Source: Pseudomonadota bacterium (GTDB lineage Bacteria > Pseudomonadota > Alphaproteobacteria > Puniceispirillales > Marisalimonadaceae). Taken from it: 64,000 nt of DNA. The position numbers and the translations under genes are program-made. The stretch lies in assembly GCA_028382005.1 (NCBI GenBank), contig JAOESH010000008.1, positions 1 through 64,000 on the forward strand. The letters run 5' to 3'. This document shows, one piece after another, positions 58,998 through 64,000 of the stretch (positions are counted from its first letter, which is position 1; each line of letters begins with the position of its first letter). Below the pieces are notes generated by a model. It ran no database searches, had not been told where the DNA came from, and worked only from the letters and a program-made list of their open reading frames with translations.

Positions 58998-59915
58998 ATG
59001 GCTAATAATGAATTTAAGGGTTGTTGGCCTGTTGCCCCAACACCGTTTAAACCAAATGGTGAAGTAGACAAAGAAGGAATGAAAAGAGTTATTGACTGTA
59101 TGGTTGACCAAAAGGTTGACGGGATTTGTATTTTAGCAAATTATTCAGAGCAATTTTTGTTGTCCGATGAAGAAAGAGAAATATTAACTAGATTGTGTAT
59201 AGAGCATGTAGCTGGAAGAGTGCCTGTTATCACCACAGTAAGTCATTTCTCGACAGATATTGCATTATCCCGGGCAAAGCTTGTGAAGGCCTTAGGTGGT
59301 GAGATGATAATGATGATGGCTCCCTATCATGGAGCACTAATGAAAGGAACCCCTCAGCAAACTTTTGAACAGTTTTCTAAAGTAGGTGAAGCAAATGTAA
59401 CTATTATGGTTCAAGATGCTCCATTGTCAGGTGTCGATTTACCTGTTCCTCTTTTAATAAAGATGGCAAAAGAAATTGAGATGGTAAAGTGTTTTAAAAT
59501 TGAATGTGCTCAGGCTGCTGCAAAGTTAAGAGTACTTATAAAAGAGGGTGGAGAAGTTATAGAAGGTCCTTTTGACGGAGAAGAAGGAATAACTTTGTTT
59601 GCCGACTTGGAAGCTGGTGCAACTGGAAATATGAGTTCAGCAATGATCCCAGATTTAATAAGGCCCGTAGTCACAGATTTTCTAGATGGTAAAATTGATA
59701 AAGCTGAAACTCAGTATAATAATATTTTACCTTTAATAAATTATGAAAATAGACAGTGTGGATTCAGGGCTGCAAAAGTAATTATGAAAGAGGGGGGAAT
59801 AATAGGCTCCGATTTTTGTAGACATCCAATTCCTTCTTTAGAAGAAAACACGAGAGCTGGTTTAATAAATTTAGCTAAGAGGTTTGATCCTGTAGCCTTG
59901 AATTGGGGAAAATAA
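58998..59915 (+). CDS. DapA-family aldolase/dehydratase, non-canonical
   Basis: 305-aa TIM-barrel of the dihydrodipicolinate synthase/N-acetylneuraminate lyase superfamily. The Schiff-base lysine is probably Lys167 in VKCFKIECAQAA. The GSTGE-like pyruvate-carboxylate loop is replaced by ILANYSEQ, and the catalytic Tyr region reads IMVQDAPLSGVDL without the expected tyrosine. It is therefore not DHDPS; it may be an aldolase or dehydratase of an acidic-sugar or sulfur compound. SD AAAGGAATT precedes the ATG. It is 37 nt from both neighbours, ligase and cupin, in the same operon. Confidence 0.85.
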   Translation: MANNEFKGCWPVAPTPFKPNGEVDKEGMKRVIDCMVDQKVDGICILANYSEQFLLSDEEREILTRLCIEHVAGRVPVITTVSHFSTDIALSRAKLVKALGGEMIMMMAPYHGALMKGTPQQTFEQFSKVGEANVTIMVQDAPLSGVDLPVPLLIKMAKEIEMVKCFKIECAQAAAKLRVLIKEGGEVIEGPFDGEEGITLFADLEAGATGNMSSAMIPDLIRPVVTDFLDGKIDKAETQYNNILPLINYENRQCGFRAAKVIMKEGGIIGSDFCRHPIPSLEENTRAGLINLAKRFDPVALNWGK

Positions 59916-59951
59916 AAAGTAAACTATATACGATTCAATTTGGAGGAATAT

Positions 59952-60482
59952 ATGCCTTATACATTAAATGATCTAGCTGGTGATATAAAAGAAATACTTA
60001 TTAATAATAAAATCCCAAACGGATCAGACAAAATATGTTATTTTGTTTCTAAAGCTTTAATGGATCAAAATTTTGTCGTTGAGAACCTTCCTGATAGAGT
60101 AGAAGGGGAACCATCAAGAAAAATACTGTACGAAGATAAAGATACAGATTTTTGTATTTGTGGTCACGTTTATGCAAATGAAGCTATAGGATTGCCTCAT
60201 GACCATGGACCAAGTTGGGCGATATATGGGCAAGCATCTGGAGAAACTGAGATGACTGATTGGGAAATTATTCAAGAAAAATCTTCAGATGATGTTTTGT
60301 ACGTAAAACCTAGTGAAACCTATCTTATGAAAACAGGTGACGTTCATTTTTATGATATAGGTGACGTTCATTCGCCAGTAAGAAAAGATCCAGTTAGACT
60401 ACTGAGAATAGAAGGTACAAATTTAGACAATATCAAAAGGTCTAATATAAAGTCGTTTAATGGAGAAGAAAGCAAAGGTTAA
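59952..60482 (+). CDS. Cupin, cysteine-dioxygenase-like
   Basis: 176-aa cupin starting at the ATG at 59952, just after GGAGGAAT (59942-59949). GLPHDHGPSWAIYGQASGET (His83, His85) aligns by eye with the HDHxxS...G..ET block of cysteine dioxygenase, and His140 in YDIGDVHSP matches its third iron ligand at a comparable spacing (55 versus 52 residues). This gives the 3-His site of thiol dioxygenases. Cys and aromatic residues of true CDO (Cys93/Tyr157) are not evident. A thiol or related sulfur substrate is plausible in this operon, but other cupin functions cannot be excluded. Confidence 0.65.
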   Translation: MPYTLNDLAGDIKEILINNKIPNGSDKICYFVSKALMDQNFVVENLPDRVEGEPSRKILYEDKDTDFCICGHVYANEAIGLPHDHGPSWAIYGQASGETEMTDWEIIQEKSSDDVLYVKPSETYLMKTGDVHFYDIGDVHSPVRKDPVRLLRIEGTNLDNIKRSNIKSFNGEESKG

Positions 60483-60499
60483 CTAAAATTTATTTGTAT

Positions 60500-62065
60500 T
60501 TATAATAGATTAAAGAATGACAATTCCTGTTCATCCATCTTATCAACTAAGTCTGTTTCCCATTTCAAATACTGCTCAGCGTGAGCTTTACTACCCTCGT
60601 GCCTTTTATAAGTATGAAAATTAAAATCTATACGTTTCTCTTTGGCCATTTTGTTTATTGTACGATCAAAAATATCAGGCTGTTTTATTAAATCATCTTT
60701 TGACCATTTATAAACTTTTATCTTACAATTTTTATTTTGACCTTGAATATCTTTTACAATTAAAAAAGCTTTTTTTAAATCATCAGTAATAATTATTATA
60801 TCATTATTTTTATAGATATTTTTTTTAAAAATTTCCGATCGGTTTAACCACAAAGAGTTTTTTAACCTAACATTTAAATAATCTTGACTTAATCTTATAT
60901 CAAATAAAGTATGATTTTTTAAGTTGATCAATTCGTTAATATTTAAAATATCTAAAATTTCTTCTTTTTGATTATAATGCTTCTTTAATTTTAATTTTGA
61001 AGCTTCTGAAATCCCATCTTTTAATATAAACACCTTAAAATTCATTCTTTTTAGCCACATAGCTGTAGTTCCAGCTCTAACTAAATCTCCATCATCAATT
61101 AAAATGACGTTTGATTTCCAAACACCAATGTGCTTATCAGTTGCTTGAACAAGCTGTCCTCCTGGTACGTTTGGAATTTCACTAACAGTTTTATTTCCCA
61201 GAGCATTGGTTACGTTAAATACAAACGTAGATGCATTTGTATCATTTATTAATTGTTGAGCTTGCGATACATCAATTACTTTAATATTATTCTTATTAAT
61301 TAAGTTTAAGGCCTTTTCTTTTAATTCTTTGATTTCCAGATCGTTTGGTAAAATACCTATTATTTTGTCTTTATTGTGATCTAAACTGAGATTAGATAAA
61401 AACCACCCTTGAGTTCCGTTTTCTAGAGCTTTGACAGTATTTTTTATACCAAACTCAATTAGTGTTTGCGCTCCGATAATAGACCTCGTTCTTCCAGCGC
61501 AATTAATAATTATTTCTGTATTTTGGTCATTGATATAAGAAGGAACTCTTAATGCTAATTCTGCATTGGGACAACATATACTTTTGGGTATACTCATTTT
61601 TATATACTCATCAAATGGTCTGCCATCAATTACAATATAGTTTTCGTTTTTTGATTGTTTATGATGAAGTTCTTTAGCTGTGATTGAAGGGGTATGAAAT
61701 TTTTTTTCAATTAATTCACCAAAACTCTTACTTGGTACATTGATACCATCAAACAATGAAAATCCTTTTTTTGTCCATTCTTTAACACCACCTTCTACTA
61801 CAAAGATATTCAAGTAACCTAAGGAATCAGCTTTATCATAAGCATGATTTGAAATTTCGTTATGACTATCTATAAGAATTAATCTTGTTTTTTTGTTAGG
61901 CACTAGTGTTTCTAAATTGAGCTCAAAAATACTATATGGTAATGATATGGCGAAAAAAGGGTGTCCATTGGTATGTTGACTTAATTCTCTTAAATCAATA
62001 AATGCAACCTCTTTTTCATCGTAGAGACATAATTTCACTTTTTCTGCGGATATTTTAGTATTCAT
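60500..62065 (-). CDS. Four-domain rhodanese-like protein
   Basis: 521 aa consisting of about four rhodanese repeats. Approximate domains: 1-105 (AFIDLRELSQHTNGHPFFAI), 125-225 (VIDGRPFDEYIKMSIPKSIC and IIINCAGRTRS), 255-365 (NVPGGQLVQATDKHIGVW and LIDDGDLVRAGTTA), 370-470 (LFDIRLSQDYLNVRLKNSLW). Only the second has a catalytic Cys (Cys189, loop CAGRTR); the others carry Asp/Ser or Asp at the site and are probably structural or binding domains. A basic C-terminal helix follows. It is transcribed against the neighbouring genes, between the cupin and ThDP genes. Probably a sulfane-sulfur transferase. Confidence 0.85.
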   Translation of the reverse strand: MNTKISAEKVKLCLYDEKEVAFIDLRELSQHTNGHPFFAISLPYSIFELNLETLVPNKKTRLILIDSHNEISNHAYDKADSLGYLNIFVVEGGVKEWTKKGFSLFDGINVPSKSFGELIEKKFHTPSITAKELHHKQSKNENYIVIDGRPFDEYIKMSIPKSICCPNAELALRVPSYINDQNTEIIINCAGRTRSIIGAQTLIEFGIKNTVKALENGTQGWFLSNLSLDHNKDKIIGILPNDLEIKELKEKALNLINKNNIKVIDVSQAQQLINDTNASTFVFNVTNALGNKTVSEIPNVPGGQLVQATDKHIGVWKSNVILIDDGDLVRAGTTAMWLKRMNFKVFILKDGISEASKLKLKKHYNQKEEILDILNINELINLKNHTLFDIRLSQDYLNVRLKNSLWLNRSEIFKKNIYKNNDIIIITDDLKKAFLIVKDIQGQNKNCKIKVYKWSKDDLIKQPDIFDRTINKMAKEKRIDFNFHTYKRHEGSKAHAEQYLKWETDLVDKMDEQELSFFNLL

Positions 62066-62150
62066 TAAAAATCAATCGTTAATATAATTTTACATAATTT
62101 TAAAAATTAATATAAGATTTTTAACATGTTAAGTCAAAAAGGAGATTTGT

Positions 62151-63803
62151 ATGGCAGATTACAATATTGGGGACTTAGTATCTGAGTTCTTATATCAAAT
62201 GAATGTAAAAGATGTTTTTGGTGTGGTTTCAGTTCACAACATACCCATGTTAGATGCCATAGGTAGAAGAAATTATATAAAAATGATACCTGCAAGAGGT
62301 GAAATGGGCGCAGGTCACATGGCAGACGGTTACGCTAGAACAACAAATGGTCTTGGTATTGTTTTTACAAGTACTGGCCCAGGAGCAGCTAACGCAGCTG
62401 GATCTGTGGTTGAGGCTCGTTTTGCAGGTTCTCCTGTACTCCATTTTACTGGTCAAACTGCAACAGGCAATTTAGACAAAAATCAAGGGACAGTTCATGA
62501 TGTTTATGATCAGCTAGGTATGCTCAAATCAATATCAAAAAAAGCTATTAGAATAAGTAATGCAGATGATGCTCTTTCACAATTAATGGAGGCTGTTACC
62601 GTAGCTCTCACACCTCCTATGGGACCAGTCTCAATCGAAATACCTATAGACATTCAACGAACTAATATTGAAAGGCCCTCAATGCTTGATCAAATCAAGT
62701 TACCAACTATTAATTTACAAATTGGTTATACATCGTCTGTAGACCAAATTGAAAGTATAATTAAAACATCTAAAAGAAAAATACTTTGGGTTGGTAATGG
62801 AGGTAAGTACGCAAAAGACGAGGTAGAAAAATTTATTGAAATGGGATTTGCTGTTGTAACTAGTACCTTGGGAAAGGGCGTAGTACCTGAAAGTAACTTA
62901 ATGAGTTTTGGTGCTTTTAATGCAGTACCACTTATAGAAGATTTTTATCAAACATTAGATTTAATGATAGTAGTTGGAAGTAGATTAAGAGGACATGAAA
63001 CAAGAGACATGTCTTTAAAGCTTCCACATAATATTATTCAGATAGACATAGACCCTGATGCAGAGGAGAGAACATATAAAACAAATTTATTTCATTGTGG
63101 TGATGCAAAGAAAGTTTTAGGAGAACTTGCGGATAGATTATCAAATCAACTTTCTAGTGATGATGAATGGGTAAATGAAGTAGCTAATCTAAAAAGTAAA
63201 ATTTTACAAGATTACAAAAACAACCTTGGAGCATATAAAGACTTTCCAGAAGTCATAAGAAGAGTTCTTCCTGAAGATGGAATATGGGTTAGAGATGTTA
63301 CTATTTCTAATAGTATGTGGGGCAATCGTTCAATGTTAATAAATAAGCCTGAACAAAATATTTATCCTGTAGGAGCGGCAATTGGGCCAGGAATGGCACT
63401 TGCTATTGGAGCTTCTGTTGGAAGTGATGGAAAAAAAACTATTGCCATGTGTGGTGATGGTGGTTTCATGCTAAATCTTCCTGATTTATGGACAGCTTCA
63501 GAAACAAATTGTGATGTTGTTTTTTTAGTAATGAATGATCAAGGCTATGGTGTCATAAAACATATTCAAGAAAGCATGTATGGTGGACGTAAATTTTATG
63601 CTGACTTATTAGGGCCAAATTTTGAAGACTTAGCAAAGGTTGCAAAAATGAAATATAAAAGGATTGACCACGCTAACGAATTAGAAAAGAAATTAGATGA
63701 AGCTGTAAAATTTTCTGGACCGGTTTTAGTGGAAGTTAATGTCCATTCAGTTGGAGAGATGCCTCGTTATTTTGCTCCTCCGCCTCATGCAACTAAAGTA
63801 TAA
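62151..63803 (+). CDS. Thiamine-diphosphate-dependent enzyme (acetolactate-synthase superfamily)
   Basis: 550-aa ThDP enzyme with the three-domain POX/ALS layout. The catalytic glutamate is Glu51 in IPARGEMGAGHMADGYAR, STGPGAANAAGSVVEA follows. The ThDP/Mg motif is CGDGGFMLNLPDLW ... NDQGYGVIKH near the C-terminus. It is not IlvB-like in its N-terminus and no small subunit is adjacent, so biosynthetic acetolactate synthase is unlikely. AAAAGGAGAT precedes the ATG. A TauE/SafE gene follows 12 nt later; sulfoacetaldehyde or sulfopyruvate chemistry is a possible, unproven role. Xsc-specific N-terminal motifs are absent. Confidence 0.85.
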   Translation: MADYNIGDLVSEFLYQMNVKDVFGVVSVHNIPMLDAIGRRNYIKMIPARGEMGAGHMADGYARTTNGLGIVFTSTGPGAANAAGSVVEARFAGSPVLHFTGQTATGNLDKNQGTVHDVYDQLGMLKSISKKAIRISNADDALSQLMEAVTVALTPPMGPVSIEIPIDIQRTNIERPSMLDQIKLPTINLQIGYTSSVDQIESIIKTSKRKILWVGNGGKYAKDEVEKFIEMGFAVVTSTLGKGVVPESNLMSFGAFNAVPLIEDFYQTLDLMIVVGSRLRGHETRDMSLKLPHNIIQIDIDPDAEERTYKTNLFHCGDAKKVLGELADRLSNQLSSDDEWVNEVANLKSKILQDYKNNLGAYKDFPEVIRRVLPEDGIWVRDVTISNSMWGNRSMLINKPEQNIYPVGAAIGPGMALAIGASVGSDGKKTIAMCGDGGFMLNLPDLWTASETNCDVVFLVMNDQGYGVIKHIQESMYGGRKFYADLLGPNFEDLAKVAKMKYKRIDHANELEKKLDEAVKFSGPVLVEVNVHSVGEMPRYFAPPPHATKV

Positions 63804-63815
63804 AAGTTGTTAGAC

Positions 63816-64000
63816 ATGCCAACTGAGCTCTCTGAGTTTACTTTTTATTTTTTAATTTTAGCAAGTATGATGACCTCCTTTATAAGCGCTGCTTTTGGAA
63901 TTGGTGGTGGTGCAATTCTTTTAGGTCTTCTTGCTCTTAAACTGCCTCCTATTGCATTGCTTCCAATACATGGAATTGTTCAAATAGGTTCTAATTTAGG
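63816..64000 (+). CDS. TauE/SafE-family sulfite/organosulfonate exporter (partial)
   Basis: The window ends inside this gene; the first ~61 codons are visible. MPTELSEFTFYFLILASMMT opens a membrane helix, then SAAFGIGGGAILLGLLALKL and LPIHGIVQIGSNLG, matching the GxGGG(x)4LL...(H/N)xxxQ...N motif of the TauE/SafE permease family. Members export sulfite, sulfoacetate or taurine-derived sulfur anions, or transport other small anions. Co-directional with the ThDP enzyme 12 nt upstream, which suggests that the enzyme's pathway yields a sulfur anion. Confidence 0.8.
   Translation, partial: MPTELSEFTFYFLILASMMTSFISAAFGIGGGAILLGLLALKLPPIALLPIHGIVQIGSNL

Noticed and set aside
58998-59915. dapA (lysine biosynthesis)
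   Set aside because: Carboxylate loop and catalytic Tyr of dihydrodipicolinate synthase are missing and the context is catabolic.
62151-63803. Biosynthetic acetolactate synthase or Xsc
   Set aside because: No ilvN-type small subunit follows, the N-terminus differs from IlvB, and Xsc-specific N-terminal motifs are absent, so only the superfamily is called.

Overview
The window is an AT-rich, densely packed bacterial chromosome segment. No rRNA, tRNA, insertion sequence, phage gene or CRISPR array was seen, and no gap between genes exceeds about 265 bases. A GapR-type (DUF2312) gene, DUF1244, a proteobacterial MntR, a fused IorA-IorB protein and LivFGHMK-type transport genes point to an alphaproteobacterium. 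The low GC, short spacers, shared stop codons and sulfur and acyl-CoA gene content suggest a streamlined marine lineage (AEGEAN-169/HIMB59/Rhodospirillales-like). That placement is inference; no marker gene for fine taxonomy is present.

Layout. 1-1.3 kb: two cell-wall hydrolases (NlpC/P60 peptidase and T7-lysozyme-type amidase). 1.5-5.9 kb: a compact surface-polysaccharide cassette (Wzx-like flippase, WcaE-like GT2, Wzy-like membrane protein, GT4). 5.9-18 kb: housekeeping genes (pyrC, pterin dehydratase, acetoacetyl-CoA synthetase, MFS, MarR, queF, pyrF, gapR, DUF1244, mntR with a probable MntR box, GT39, sufE, two RNA methyltransferases). 18-26.4 kb: a GT2, an L-2-haloacid dehalogenase, and an ACAD10/11-like dehydrogenase, SDR and APH-type kinase group resembling the 4-hydroxyacid/levulinate (lva) pathway, followed by MFS, enoyl-CoA hydratase and acyl-CoA synthetase genes. 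26.4-30.5 kb: a methanethiol/sulfur block made of a CoA-binding-domain/O-acetylhomoserine sulfhydrylase fusion, an SBP56 methanethiol oxidase, a 2Fe-2S ferredoxin and a second, free CoA-binding protein. 30.7-36.7 kb: a plus-strand operon with GMC oxidoreductase, isobutyryl-CoA dehydrogenase, 3-hydroxyisobutyryl-CoA hydrolase, thiolase, GlpE rhodanese and a CBS-domain membrane protein. 36.7-46.3 kb: a nine-gene minus-strand operon combining a complete LivFGHMK-type importer with two acyl-CoA ligases, an SDR and a MaoC hydratase. 46.6-55 kb: a DmdC-type dehydrogenase divergent from an acyl-CoA synthetase, a giant indolepyruvate ferredoxin oxidoreductase and another acyl-CoA synthetase. 55-64 kb: a second O-acetylhomoserine sulfhydrylase, alpha/beta hydrolase, CaiC-like ligase, atypical DapA-family protein, cysteine-dioxygenase-like cupin, four-domain rhodanese, ThDP enzyme and the start of a TauE/SafE exporter.

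Taken together, most of the right two thirds is organised to import carboxylic acids, activate them with CoA (seven adenylate-forming ligases) and oxidise them, with a strong organosulfur flavour. Methanethiol could be oxidised by the SBP56 protein to sulfide, or captured directly by one of two O-acetylhomoserine sulfhydrylases; rhodaneses, a thiol-dioxygenase-like cupin and a TauE-type exporter fit sulfane and sulfonate handling. The most unusual parts are the CoA-binding-domain/sulfhydrylase fusion next to the SBP56-ferredoxin-CoA-binding operon, the split ACAD10/lva-like module, and the right-end sulfur cluster. Substrates are not proven by sequence.
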